Source: Verrucomicrobiota bacterium
GTDB lineage: Bacteria > Verrucomicrobiota > Verrucomicrobiae > Limisphaerales > UBA11358
Assembly (NCBI GenBank): GCA_014860005.1
Contig: JACZKP010000111.1
Coordinates: 1-64,000 of the forward strand
Direction of reading: 5' to 3'
DNA: 64,000 nt
Shown piece by piece: positions 45,441 to 54,014 of this stretch. The stretch's first letter is position 1. Every line of letters starts with the position of its first letter. The notes under the pieces are model-generated. The model had not been told where the DNA came from, searched no databases, and saw only the letters and a program-made list of their open reading frames with translations. A program made the position numbers and the translations under genes.

Positions 45441-45971
45441 ATGAAAAATCAAATGTATCAACTAACACGGTTGCCCGCGGTTGTGGCCGGTTTGGTATTA
45501 TCGTGTGCCACGGTTTCGGCCACCATTTGGGAACTTCAATCGTCACTGGATCCAATTCAGTCTGGAGGCGGCCTCCGTACGGGGACCGGCCTTGCAACGC
45601 TCACTCTGGATGACGTGAGCAATATCATCACGATCACCAGTGGTTCCTTCAGCGGTTTGTCCGGCAACTCGACCGTGGCCCACATCCACGGCTACAGCGG
45701 GCCGGGAGTTGATTCACCGCCAGTTGTCACGCTGACACTTGACCCAGTCGGCTCGACTTCAGGCACATTTTCCGGCAGCGGTTCGATTGATTCAGCGAAC
45801 GTGCTGGCGGGGCTGACTTACATCAACATCCACTCCTCTACATTCGGTGGCGGTGAGATCCGTGGCCAAGTCGAGCTCGTGCCCGAGCCCTCGAGTCTGG
45901 CGTTGCTCGGATTGGGCGTGGCCGGATTGGCCTTGGGAGTCTGGCGCAAAAACCGCGCCTGCAAAGTCTAG
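45441..45971 (+). CDS. Secreted CHRD-domain protein with PEP-CTERM sorting signal
   Basis: A 176-residue protein from the ATG at 45441 (MKNQMYQLTRLPAVVAG). The start was chosen because it gives a signal peptide ending near TVSA. The middle is a CHRD domain (SGSFSGLSGNSTVAHIHGYSGPG and NIHSSTFGGGEIRGQV), with the paired His found in chordin-like repeats. The C-terminus is a PEP-CTERM sorting signal: VPEPSSLALLGLGVAGLALGVWRKNR. PEP-CTERM proteins are processed by exosortase and released or linked to exopolysaccharide. No exosortase gene is in the window. It is followed by a strong terminator. Confidence 0.88.
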   Translation: MKNQMYQLTRLPAVVAGLVLSCATVSATIWELQSSLDPIQSGGGLRTGTGLATLTLDDVSNIITITSGSFSGLSGNSTVAHIHGYSGPGVDSPPVVTLTLDPVGSTSGTFSGSGSIDSANVLAGLTYINIHSSTFGGGEIRGQVELVPEPSSLALLGLGVAGLALGVWRKNRACKV

Positions 45972-46004
45972 TTTGATCCCGTTCCGAACCGCGGTCCGGA
46001 CACA

Positions 46005-46040
46005 AACAGCGCAAAGTCGGTTTAACGACTTTGCGCTGTT
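46005..46040 (+). terminator. Terminator hairpin of the CHRD/PEP-CTERM gene
   Basis: A 15-bp perfect stem AACAGCGCAAAGTCG / CGACTTTGCGCTGTT with a 6-base loop, 34 bases after the stop. The following T-tract is weak (GCGTCGGCTT), so termination may be partial or factor-assisted. Confidence 0.7.
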
Positions 46041-46191
46041 GCGTCGGCTTCTGTCGTCAGCATCCAGCCGAATCGGGGAACGGGCCGGAGTTCTGCTGGG
46101 GCGGGACGGAAACCTGAAAATTCAGGCTTTACCGCTTTAACAATCAACGTTAGGAGTAGTTACATCAATCCAGCAGAATTCCCGACTGACC

Positions 46192-47058
46192 ATGAAAGGT
46201 CCATTTGCATTACGTAGCCCGGTGAACCTGAATCGGAAATCTCAGGTCGGCGCCTTCACGTTGATTGAACTGCTCGTGGTCATCGCCATCGTCGCAATCC
46301 TCGCGGCCCTGTTGCTGCCGGCCTTGGCCAAGACCAGGGTCCGGGCACAGGGCATGGCGTGCCTGAACAACAACCGTCAACTCGCCCTCGCATGGCTGCT
46401 ATATGCGGATGATCACCATGGCCGGCTGGCCTATAACCTGGGCGGCAACACCAGCCGCAGCACCGTGGCCCAACGGACAAACCTGAACTGGGTCAACAAT
46501 ATCATCACTTGGGAGCTGGATTCCGACAACACCAACACGCTGACCATCACGGAGGCCAGCCTCGGCCCGTATGCCAACCGGGCGATCAACATTTACCGCT
46601 GTCCCTCTGACCGCGTGCTCAGTCCGGTGCAGCGGGCGGCCGGTTGGGAGGCGCGCGTGAGAAGTTATTCGATGAACGCCATGGTGGGTGACGCGGGCGA
46701 ATTATCGCAGGCCGGCTACAACCTCAACAATCCGGGCTACGTGCAGTTCTTCAGCCTGTCCAGTATTCCGCAACCGGCCCGCATTTTTGTCTTTGTGGAT
46801 GAACACCCCGACAGCATCAATGACGGCTATTTTATCAACAAAGCGTATTACCAGGAGTGGGTGGATTTGCCGGCGTCCTATCACAACGGCGCAGCCACGT
46901 TCGCCTTTGCCGATGGGCACAGCCAGTTGCGCCGGTGGGCGCACGCAACCACCAAACGCCCGGCCCAACCCGATGCGGCGGGCCTGCCCTTCCATGTTCC
47001 AGCCACCGAAGCTGCCGACTTCAAGTGGGTGGTTGAACACATGAGCGTGGATCGGTGA
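46192..47058 (+). CDS. Type II secretion/pilin-like protein with H-X9-DG C-terminal motif
   Basis: A 288-residue protein with the class III prepilin cleavage site and helix [26 protein letters not shown]. The long mature domain ends with the motif [14 protein letters not shown] (H-x9-DG) near residue 246. This is the layout of the very abundant verrucomicrobial and planctomycetal prepilin-type N-terminal cleavage/methylation domain proteins. They are processed by a prepilin peptidase and assembled or exported by type II-like machinery; individual functions are unknown. The ATG at 46192 begins a 24-residue N-terminal leader before the cleavage site. The gene stands alone, convergent with the sigma-factor unit. 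Confidence 0.9.
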   Translation: MKGPFALRSPVNLNRKSQVGAFTLIELLVVIAIVAILAALLLPALAKTRVRAQGMACLNNNRQLALAWLLYADDHHGRLAYNLGGNTSRSTVAQRTNLNWVNNIITWELDSDNTNTLTITEASLGPYANRAINIYRCPSDRVLSPVQRAAGWEARVRSYSMNAMVGDAGELSQAGYNLNNPGYVQFFSLSSIPQPARIFVFVDEHPDSINDGYFINKAYYQEWVDLPASYHNGAATFAFADGHSQLRRWAHATTKRPAQPDAAGLPFHVPATEAADFKWVVEHMSVDR

Positions 47059-47083
47059 GCAGCCGCTTCCGGAAGCCTGCCAG

Positions 47084-47848
47084 TCAAAGATACTGCCGGA
47101 GAAATTCTTCGTCGCCTTCGCCGGCGAGAATGTACGTCGTGTCCCCGACGCTCCAGCTTGCGGTCAACAACTTGTTCACGCGGGCGAACTGCGGTTCGGC
47201 GGCGGCGGGTGCGTCGGGTAGCGCGGCACGATCCACGACAAATAAATATAGATCGCTTTTCTGGCCCGGTTCCAGAGGTTTGCCCGTGAGGAAGCAGAGC
47301 ATGGAGACACGCGTGGCCTGCCAACTGAGCACGCCGCAGCCGGCCAGCGGAGTTTCCTCGAGTTTCTTCGGTAGCACATACTCGGCTGGCGCCTGATTTT
47401 GCGCCAGGTGCGCGCGGATTTCAGTGACGCTGTTCGTCTCCAGGCTCATGGCGTAATTCCGCAGGACGACCGTGGCCATCCGGGTGCGGTAAGTGGCAAA
47501 CGCTTCGGCTTCCTCCTGCGGCGAACCGGGCCGCCACCACAAGGCGGCAATGCCCAGCAGCACGGCCACGATCGCGGCCGCCGCGAGAACGGCAGGTTGA
47601 CGCCACCAGACCACGACGGAGCGGGCTTTGTGTTCGGAAAGAATTTGCTCCTTCAATCCTCGGGGAACTTCGATCTGCCGGAATCGCTTGCGAATCGTCC
47701 GTTGCACGGAGCAATGCTCCTCGAACCACCGACCCAGTGCGGCGTCCTCGCGCGCCAGCGCCAGCGCCTCGGCAAATTCCGGATCGTTCGCATCGGCGGA
47801 CTCAGGCCGATACAGCAACAGGATTGCTTTGGCTTGCTGGCGATTCAC
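47084..47848 (-). CDS. Membrane-anchored anti-sigma-like partner of the ECF sigma factor
   Basis: A 254-residue protein from the GTG at 47848, which overlaps the sigma-factor stop in a GTGA junction. The N-terminal 80 residues are cytoplasmic and helical (NRQQAKAILLLYRPES, EALALAREDAALGRWFEEH, VPRGLKEQIL), like the sigma-binding part of anti-sigma factors. A membrane helix follows (about 88-108, AVLAAAAIVAVLLGIAALWW). The C-terminal half (about 115-254) is periplasmic, without a known domain; it contains AGCGVLSWQATRVSMLCFLTG. Translational coupling to the sigma gene is the strongest support for an anti-sigma role. No zinc-binding HxxxCxxC is present. Confidence 0.75.
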   Translation of the reverse strand: MNRQQAKAILLLYRPESADANDPEFAEALALAREDAALGRWFEEHCSVQRTIRKRFRQIEVPRGLKEQILSEHKARSVVVWWRQPAVLAAAAIVAVLLGIAALWWRPGSPQEEAEAFATYRTRMATVVLRNYAMSLETNSVTEIRAHLAQNQAPAEYVLPKKLEETPLAGCGVLSWQATRVSMLCFLTGKPLEPGQKSDLYLFVVDRAALPDAPAAAEPQFARVNKLLTASWSVGDTTYILAGEGDEEFLRQYL

Positions 47849-48372
47849 GATTTGGCGTCTGGTTTGCGGCGCGGCGCTGACAACTCGTCCGCGAGCAACG
47901 TTTGCAGTTGGCCGATGCCGCGGGAAATCCTGGACTTCACCGTGCCCATGGGCACCTCCAGGATTTCCGCGATTTCCTTGTAGGAGCAATCCTCCAGATA
48001 AAACAGCGCCACCGGCGCCTGATAAACTTCGTCCACCTGCTGCAACGCCTGGAGGACTTGGGCGGAATCCAGTTGATTGGCCATCTGCGGGGTGATGACG
48101 GGCAGTTCGTGGCTCGCCGCGTCTAGTTCGTTGTGCGGAAAACGAGTCAGCCGGCGCCGCGATTCGAGGAATTGGCGGTGCAGCGTCGTAAACAGCCAGG
48201 TCTTCACTTTAGCCGGGTCGCGCAATTGGTGGCCCTTGGTGGCCCAGATATAAAACGTCTGCTGCGTCAGGTCGCAGGCGTCGGCCTCCGCCCGCGTGAG
48301 GCTGAAGGCAAACTGATAAAGCGGCTCGTAATAACGAGCCACCACGCTTTCAAAATCCAGGCCGTCAGCCAT
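47845..48372 (-). CDS. ECF-type RNA polymerase sigma factor
   Basis: A 175-residue protein from the ATG at 48372 (MADGLDFESVVARYYEPLYQF). Region 2 is LTRAEADACDLTQQTFYIWATK with the KVKTWLFTTLHRQFLESRRR segment. Region 4 is VALFYLEDCSYKEIAEILEVPMGTVKSRISRGIGQL, the expected helix-turn-helix. The open frame reaches 48576, but the extra 68 residues have no sigma features. ECF factors switch on a small regulon after release from an anti-sigma protein. Here the membrane partner gene overlaps its stop codon by 4 bases. The stimulus and regulon are not visible. It faces away from the cytochrome genes. Confidence 0.92.
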   Translation of the reverse strand: MADGLDFESVVARYYEPLYQFAFSLTRAEADACDLTQQTFYIWATKGHQLRDPAKVKTWLFTTLHRQFLESRRRLTRFPHNELDAASHELPVITPQMANQLDSAQVLQALQQVDEVYQAPVALFYLEDCSYKEIAEILEVPMGTVKSRISRGIGQLQTLLADELSAPRRKPDAKS

Positions 48373-48981
48373 GTTGCCGCAGCAATCGTAGGAGCGCCCG
48401 GCGCATGAAATGTTCCCGCCGGTCATCGGTGCTGTGCTGGAAGTCTGCGGGAAGCCAACTGTCAATTCGAGCGCAAAAACCGGCACCACGAGGTTTTCTG
48501 TGTCCCTTGCGCAGTGTGGGCGGGGCTGTCGGTTTACTTCCCTCACTTTGGCGCTGGCATCGCCGGATTGGAACATTTGATTTGTTCGCGCGTCCTATCG
48601 TCGTGAAGAAACCGTTCGCATTGAAGATGTTCGCAGCACGCGGGCGGACTGGATCGGGCGACGTCACCATTGGCAGGCAGGGCGGTGAAAGCGGGGATTG
48701 CTTCAGGAATCAAACCGGACTTCCCATGTCGCGTGCTTTCGCGACCCGGCGCAATCGGCTTTGTGGTGGTCGAGCGAGGGTGGCGCAACGAATTGTCGTC
48801 AGCGTCTGGCAATCGCATTCCTGGACGAAGCGAATGGTCATCTGCTGATGAAAAACCTAACCCGCAAATTTAACACTGTGAATAATACCGAGCCAAGTTG
48901 TGGCCGCCGACATGAGGAAGCGGACCCCGTTTACGGCCATTTCCCCCGCCTCCTCACGTCGGCGGCTACGGAGGATAGGGA
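48373..48981. other. 609-base gap between the sigma-factor gene and the cytochrome gene
   Basis: This is the divergent upstream region of both units. It contains no supported gene; several short open frames on both strands overlap each other. A family 1 palindrome occupies 48900-48969. The rest holds no recognised RNA or repeat. Confidence 0.45.
48900..48969. repeat. 70-bp palindromic dispersed repeat, family 1, copy C
   Basis: The left arm starts GTGGCCGCCGACATGAGG and the right arm ends CACGTCGGCGGCTAC. The right arm matches the other copies perfectly over about 24 bases. It ends one base before the GGAGG ribosome-binding site of the cytochrome gene. Confidence 0.85.
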
Positions 48982-49791
48982 ATGTCAGAGCTAACGCGCG
49001 GAATGAAGCCCTGCTTCGGCGCAGCGTTGTTGCTGCTGATTGTATTGTTTGTCAGCTTGCTCGCCAATTCCTGTTCCTCTGTCCCGCGATCCGTGTTTGC
49101 ACCGCCGGATATTCCGGGTGCCGCGTTCGTCGGCAACCGAGCGTGTTACGAGTGTCACACGAACTACATGCGCACGTTCCCCGCCAGTCCGCATGCCTGC
49201 GTGCATTTTGACGCTGCCCCGATGCCCGACCAGGTGGGCTGCGAATCATGTCACGGTCCGGGAAGCAAGCACGTCGCCATTGGCGGTGGTCGCGGGCAGT
49301 TCATCGTCAATCCCGGCAAGGACGCGGCGGCCTGTTTCCAATGTCACTTGCAGACGCACGCGGAATTCAATCTCCCGCATCATCATCCGGTCATTGAGGG
49401 ACGGATGAATTGTGTGGATTGTCACGATCCTCACGGCGGCGACATCTTCAAAGCTGCTGGCGGACTCGCCATGGCGCGCCTCAACGAAAGCTGCGCGTCC
49501 TGTCACCGTGAGCAAACCCGTCCGTTTGTGTTTGAACACGAAGCCCTGCGCGAAGGCTGCACCGTTTGTCACGCTCCGCATGGTTCGATGAACCGAAAAC
49601 TGCTGGTCGAGAACGATCCGAACCTTTGCCTCAAATGCCACGCCCAGGTTCAGGGACCGGGCGTTGCGCCCGGCGAAATCTATATCGGCAGAATCCCGCA
49701 CGCCGCGTTTCTGCGTCAGGGCGGTTGCTGGACGGCGGGCTGTCACACCGCCATTCACGGCTCGAACGTGGATCCGCGCATGAGGTTTTAG
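48982..49791 (+). CDS. Multihaem c-type cytochrome (predicted lipoprotein)
   Basis: A 269-residue protein; the ATG at 48982 follows GGAGG at 48970-48974 with 7-base spacing. The N-terminus is hydrophobic (LLLLIVLFVSLLANSC), with a lipobox-like LANSC Cys near residue 31. Seven canonical CXXCH haem sites are seen in order: CYECH, CESCH, CFQCH, CVDCH, CASCH, CTVCH, CLKCH. An eighth possible site is atypical, CWTAGCH (CX4CH). Extra His residues for axial ligation are abundant. It resembles the periplasmic multihaem half of porin-cytochrome complexes (MtrA/DmsE-like), though shorter than a decahaem. The porin-like gene follows after 9 bases. A role in electron transfer across the outer membrane is inferred. 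Confidence 0.85.
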   Translation: MSELTRGMKPCFGAALLLLIVLFVSLLANSCSSVPRSVFAPPDIPGAAFVGNRACYECHTNYMRTFPASPHACVHFDAAPMPDQVGCESCHGPGSKHVAIGGGRGQFIVNPGKDAAACFQCHLQTHAEFNLPHHHPVIEGRMNCVDCHDPHGGDIFKAAGGLAMARLNESCASCHREQTRPFVFEHEALREGCTVCHAPHGSMNRKLLVENDPNLCLKCHAQVQGPGVAPGEIYIGRIPHAAFLRQGGCWTAGCHTAIHGSNVDPRMRF

Positions 49792-49800
49792 CCAGGACGC

Positions 49801-52221
49801 GTGATGCGTAATATCCGCCTACACTCCAACGTCGTCGCCGTGATTCAATGCGGCGCACGTTTAACATTTCAGGCGGGACTTCTGGCACTCGTGACCACGG
49901 GCAACGCGGCGGAGCCGATTGATCCAACCACGCTCCCGCCGCCGGCTGAGATCACGGTAGATTTTGATCGGGACATCAAACCCATCCTCGCCGAATCCTG
50001 TTTGCGCTGTCACGGACCCGAGCGGCCTCGCAGCCGTTTCCGTTTGGACAATCGCGAGTCCGGGTTGCGGGGCGGCGACCTCGATGTGGACATCATCCCC
50101 GGCGACAGCGCCAGCAGCCCCCTTATTCATTACGTTTCGGGCGCAGTCGCGGACATGCAGATGCCGCCTTCTGGAGAGGGCGAGCCGTTGACGGCGGAAC
50201 AAGTCGGCCTCTTGCGCGCGTGGATTGATCAGGGCGCAAACTGGGGCGAGAGCGATGCACTGGGGAAAACTGCGTTCTCGATTTCTCCGACGTTCCGCTG
50301 GCTGGACGTCAGTGGCGACCGAAACAAGTTCCGCGAACTGGAAGGAATGAGGGAAGGCTGGGCTGGCGGAATCGAGCATTTTGAGTACGCCGATCAATTT
50401 GACCCCGAGCGGCGGTTGGCGGTGGAAGGCCGGGTCTTGTTCGAAGAGCACGATTCACGGCTCAACTTAACTCTGGAGCAGACGGATTTCGGCTTCATTC
50501 GCGCCGGGCTGGAACAATGGCGGAGTTGGTACGACGACACCGGCGGCCATTACCGCCCGTTTACGACACCCAGCCACGATCTGGAGCGTGATCTCCATCT
50601 CGACCACGAACGCGCGTGGATAGATTTCGGGCTGACGCTGCCGCACTGGCCGGCGGTGGTGCTCGGTTACGAATACCAATCGCGCCAGGGCGACATTTCC
50701 ACGCTGCAATGGGGCACGGTCACACAACCCGGCGTCGGCTCGCGAAACATCTACCCGTCCGCCAAAGCCATTGAAGAGCACACGCATATTCTCAAGTTCG
50801 ATCTCACGCATGAGTGGTCGGGATGGCAGTTTGAGAACCGTGCGCGGGTGGAATTTTACGATCTGCGCACCCGCCGGGACAATGCGCGCATGTTCATTGC
50901 CGGGCCGGCCCCCAACCGCCGCGAACGTATCACTGAGCGGGCCAGCCATGTCCAGGGCGCGAACACGATCCACGTCGAGAAACAAATCCGCGATTGGTGG
51001 CGGTTGTCAGGCGCCTATTTCTATTCGCGGTTCGATGGGGATTCCCAATTGAACCTCGCCACGCTGGATGCCAGTCAATCACCCGTGTTCGGTCCGTTTT
51101 GGCGCACTGAGAACATCACGTTGCGCCGGGACAGCCACGTGGGCAGCCTCACCAGCTTGCTGCTGCCCTTCGACGGCTTGAGCGCGTCGCTCGGATTCCA
51201 GAGTGAATGGACGCGTCAGGAAGGCTTCGGGAACATTCATCTGGACTTCGGCAATCCCAACGTGCCGGCGTCCTTTCTCTTGGTCCCCGCCACCGTGGAT
51301 GCCAATCTCGACCGGACGCGGACCTCCGAAAACGCCGCCCTGCGTTTCACCGGAATCCCGCGCACCGTGCTCTTTGCCGAGGCGCGCTTGGAGCAGGAGA
51401 TCGTCGGCCAGTTTGAAACCACTGTGGGTGACACCCCGCAGGCGTTCTTGCGCGACACGGACGCCACGAACGACCACCGCGACTGGCGCGCCGGCTTCCA
51501 CATCTCGCCGTGGCGCTGGGTGTCGCTCAACGCCCATTACCGCGACCGCCTCAGCGACAGTGATTATGACCATCGCCGCGATATCGAGATGGTGGACGGC
51601 GGTTACTCCGCGTTCATCCGGCGGCGCAAAATCGAGGGCCAGGAAACCCAGGTGAAACTCGTGCTGCGTCCGTGCGACTGGCTCAAGTCCACGTTGACCT
51701 ATCAGTTGATGGCCACGGATTTTTCGACCGCAACCGGCGCGTTGCCCGGCGACCTCACGCCGGGTGGACGAATTTTTGCGGGCAACTACGACGCAAACCT
51801 TTATGGTCTCAATCTTACCCTCACGCCGTGGCAACGGTTCTATCTCTCCGGCACGTTCAACTACAGCGAGACGCGCACGAGGACCGCCGACAATCGGAAT
51901 CCGTCGGTCGTGCCATATCGCGGTGCAACCGTCACCACCATCGCCAGTGCCAGCTATGTCATAAACCCGGCCACACGCCTCCACGCGGCGTATTCTTTTT
52001 CGCGTGCAGATTTCGGCCAGCGCAACGTGGCGACCGGACTTCCCGTGGGCATTGACTTCGCGCGACACGGTGTAACCACGGGCGTGACCCGCAAACTCAC
52101 CGAGTCTTTGAGCGCCACCGTGCGCTACGGATATTATCAATACCGCGAACCAACAGCGGGCGGCGCCAACGACTACACCGCGCACGGCATGTTCGTGACC
52201 ATGAGCTACGCGTGGCCATGA
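49801..52221 (+). CDS. Outer-membrane beta-barrel (MtrB/PioB-like) with N-terminal planctomycete-type monohaem domain
   Basis: An 806-residue protein with a signal-like N-terminus (about 1-37). Residues about 52-145 are a planctomycete-type cytochrome domain (FDRDIKPILAESCLRCHGPE, with CLRCH at 67-71; RSRFRLDNRESGLRGG; LLRAWIDQGANW). Residues about 190-806 have the alternating aromatic strands and Asp/Arg turns of a large beta-barrel, ending in the C-terminal aromatic motif MFVTMSYAWP. MtrB/PioB barrels are about 700 residues and enclose a multihaem cytochrome; here a monohaem domain is fused on. The multihaem cytochrome gene ends 9 bases upstream, so the two should be co-expressed. No outer-surface decahaem gene (MtrC-like) follows. 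Confidence 0.8.
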   Translation: MMRNIRLHSNVVAVIQCGARLTFQAGLLALVTTGNAAEPIDPTTLPPPAEITVDFDRDIKPILAESCLRCHGPERPRSRFRLDNRESGLRGGDLDVDIIPGDSASSPLIHYVSGAVADMQMPPSGEGEPLTAEQVGLLRAWIDQGANWGESDALGKTAFSISPTFRWLDVSGDRNKFRELEGMREGWAGGIEHFEYADQFDPERRLAVEGRVLFEEHDSRLNLTLEQTDFGFIRAGLEQWRSWYDDTGGHYRPFTTPSHDLERDLHLDHERAWIDFGLTLPHWPAVVLGYEYQSRQGDISTLQWGTVTQPGVGSRNIYPSAKAIEEHTHILKFDLTHEWSGWQFENRARVEFYDLRTRRDNARMFIAGPAPNRRERITERASHVQGANTIHVEKQIRDWWRLSGAYFYSRFDGDSQLNLATLDASQSPVFGPFWRTENITLRRDSHVGSLTSLLLPFDGLSASLGFQSEWTRQEGFGNIHLDFGNPNVPASFLLVPATVDANLDRTRTSENAALRFTGIPRTVLFAEARLEQEIVGQFETTVGDTPQAFLRDTDATNDHRDWRAGFHISPWRWVSLNAHYRDRLSDSDYDHRRDIEMVDGGYSAFIRRRKIEGQETQVKLVLRPCDWLKSTLTYQLMATDFSTATGALPGDLTPGGRIFAGNYDANLYGLNLTLTPWQRFYLSGTFNYSETRTRTADNRNPSVVPYRGATVTTIASASYVINPATRLHAAYSFSRADFGQRNVATGLPVGIDFARHGVTTGVTRKLTESLSATVRYGYYQYREPTAGGANDYTAHGMFVTMSYAWP

Positions 52222-52468
52222 AACGCTCGCGTCGGGCGAAATCCGGCTCTGCTCCGGATTCAAGAGGCTGAAGGCGCGCGGCATTAATGGCGCTTCATGG
52301 TTGAAATGATTGGAGACGTTGAGCAACCAACACACTCGGTAATTCCACCTTGAAGCGGCATCAACGCCGCGCGCCGTTGCGTTATTGAAGCCAGGCTGAA
52401 TGTCCCCCTCTGGCCAAGGTCAGTCGTGACAATCGCGGGCGCAGACAGTTACGCTGACGGCGATTCGC

Positions 52469-53197
52469 ATGAACGCAACACCCGCTTCCGTCACCCTGCT
52501 CCTCGCCACGCGCAACGCGCACAAGGTCGAAGAAATCCGCGCCATTCTGGGCGACGGTTTTCGCTGCCCGACGCTGAATGACTTTCCCGGCGCACCGGAA
52601 GTCGTGGAGGACGCCGACACGTTCGCCGGCAACGCGACGAAGAAGGCCGTGGAACTGGCGCGCTGGATTTCTGGAATGCGGAACGCGGAGTGCGGAGTGC
52701 GGAATGAATGTAACTTCGTTTTGGCCGATGATTCCGGGCTGGAAGTGGACGCCTTGAACGGCACGCCCGGCGTTCACTCGGCGCGCTTCGCGGCAATGGA
52801 TTCCGGCACGCCGGGCAACTCCCGGGATGGCGACAACAACGCCAAACTGTTGCGCCTGCTTGCGGAGGTGCCGCTGGAAATGCGCACGGCGCGCTTCCGT
52901 TGTGTTCTCGCCCTGACACCGGTGCAATCAGATTCGGTGGCGAACGCGTCGCCCGTGTGCTACGCGGATGAATTCGAGCTGCAAACGCAGTTGTTCGAGG
53001 GCGTATGCGCGGGGCACATCCAGTTTGCACCCGGCGGGAAGGGCGGGTTTGGTTACGATCCGTTGTTTGTGCCTGACGGGTTTGCGCAGTCCTTTGCGGA
53101 GCTTGGTGAGGATGTGAAGAACCGTTTAAGCCACCGGGCAAAGGCACTGGAACGACTCAAACAACATCTTGCCTCCACCGCGCGCGGTGGACGGTAA
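52469..53197 (+). CDS. Non-canonical purine NTP pyrophosphatase (RdgB/HAM1)
   Basis: A 242-residue protein starting at ATG 52469. It has the HAM1 motifs LLLATRNAHKVEEIRAIL, FAGNATKKAVELA, FVLADDSGLEVDALNGTPGVHSARFA and GGFGYDPLFVPDGFAQSFAEL, and ends KNRLSHRAKALERLKQHL. The enzyme hydrolyses ITP, dITP and XTP to monophosphates, protecting DNA and RNA. The protein is about 40 residues longer than usual (about 200). The extra length includes a heptamer-repeat segment (52673-52708) translated as SGMRNAECGVRN between motif blocks, and an insertion near residues 150-172. The active-site residues remain intact. Confidence 0.92.
   Translation: MNATPASVTLLLATRNAHKVEEIRAILGDGFRCPTLNDFPGAPEVVEDADTFAGNATKKAVELARWISGMRNAECGVRNECNFVLADDSGLEVDALNGTPGVHSARFAAMDSGTPGNSRDGDNNAKLLRLLAEVPLEMRTARFRCVLALTPVQSDSVANASPVCYADEFELQTQLFEGVCAGHIQFAPGGKGGFGYDPLFVPDGFAQSFAELGEDVKNRLSHRAKALERLKQHLASTARGGR
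52673..52708. repeat. 7-bp microsatellite inside the RdgB/HAM1-type gene
   Basis: Tandem degenerate heptamers of the TGCGGAA/TGCGGAG type, translated around SGMRNAECGVRNE. The segment sits between AVELARWI and the conserved FVLADDSG, where most RdgB proteins have only a few residues. Confidence 0.75.
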
Positions 53198-53501
53198 ACG
53201 GGAAATCAAGGCTGAAGGCGGGCAGGCGCCAAAAAGCAAAAGGCAAAGAGACGGCGTTTGAAAGTTCGACGGGCCTGCCCCGTGGCCGCAGGCTTTACGG
53301 GGCGGGTTCAATTCACCCCGTGGGAAAACCCTCGAAGATGATGATGGCCAGATGGCTGCGAACCAACGGCTTTCCCCCGCCGCTGGCGCAACGCATTTTT
53401 TCCCACGGGGCAAGTCGGATGGAAAGGTTGTCCGGCGCGATCCCACGCTCAGAGCAAGCGACGCTTCCTGCGCGCCTCAATCCTTTCCAATCCTTTGGCG
53501 A
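53198..53501. other. 304-base gap with a long-range inverted repeat
   Basis: No gene is supported. It contains a perfect 13-bp inverted pair CCCCGTGGGAAAA (53316-53328) and TTTTCCCACGGGG (53398-53410), and a second, shorter hairpin CTGCCCCGT...ACGGGGCGGG (about 53272-53306). It may be a dispersed palindromic element like others here. Confidence 0.5.
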
Positions 53502-53828
53502 TTAGGCCACCTGTCTCTTTCGGAAAACATACCTGTTCTCGTCATCGAGAAATGTCTCCATCGCCATCAACTCTGCGTCAATCTTGTCGTCAGCGTCCCA
53601 CTGCGGTAACGCCCACGGAACAAACGTCCCTGCCTGCATATCACCAACCTCGACATCCTCGTGATGCAATAGGCAAGTGGCTACCTCACGAACAAAGCCA
53701 TGCACCGAGCCGATGCCGTGCTCGACTCCCCACCGGCTACGCAACTCGCGGACAAGGTGGGCCGCAACAACCGACTGTGAACTCAATCGGTGATAAACCG
53801 CATCTGCCATGTCGCTCTGCTGAGACAT
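53502..53828 (-). CDS. Unknown acidic protein
   Basis: About 108 residues from the ATG at 53828 (MSQQSDMADAVYHRLSSQS). The sequence has normal composition and an acidic C-terminal part (QWDADDKIDAELMAMETFLDDENRYVFRKRQVA), the kind of pattern seen in small soluble proteins. No family is recognised. It is alone on the strand. It is 186 bases downstream of another unknown gene (54015-54569) in the same direction; the two may belong together, for example as an accessory pair, but I see no motif that assigns a function. The start codon is uncertain. Confidence 0.45.
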   Translation of the reverse strand: MSQQSDMADAVYHRLSSQSVVAAHLVRELRSRWGVEHGIGSVHGFVREVATCLLHHEDVEVGDMQAGTFVPWALPQWDADDKIDAELMAMETFLDDENRYVFRKRQVA

Positions 53829-54014
53829 GCGAAGTGGCCAACGAGTATCAGCGACCGCCGCCGGAAACGCCCGGTCGGCTGCAACAATCGCTGACACCAC
53901 GATTCGCGAAGCGAAGATCATAACTTAGGGAAACCATATTGTGGTGGGCTTGGGAAGCCTCAATTATCTGAACCGTCCGACGGCCCAGCGGGGCGCTGCA
54001 GCGCACTGTAGGCG

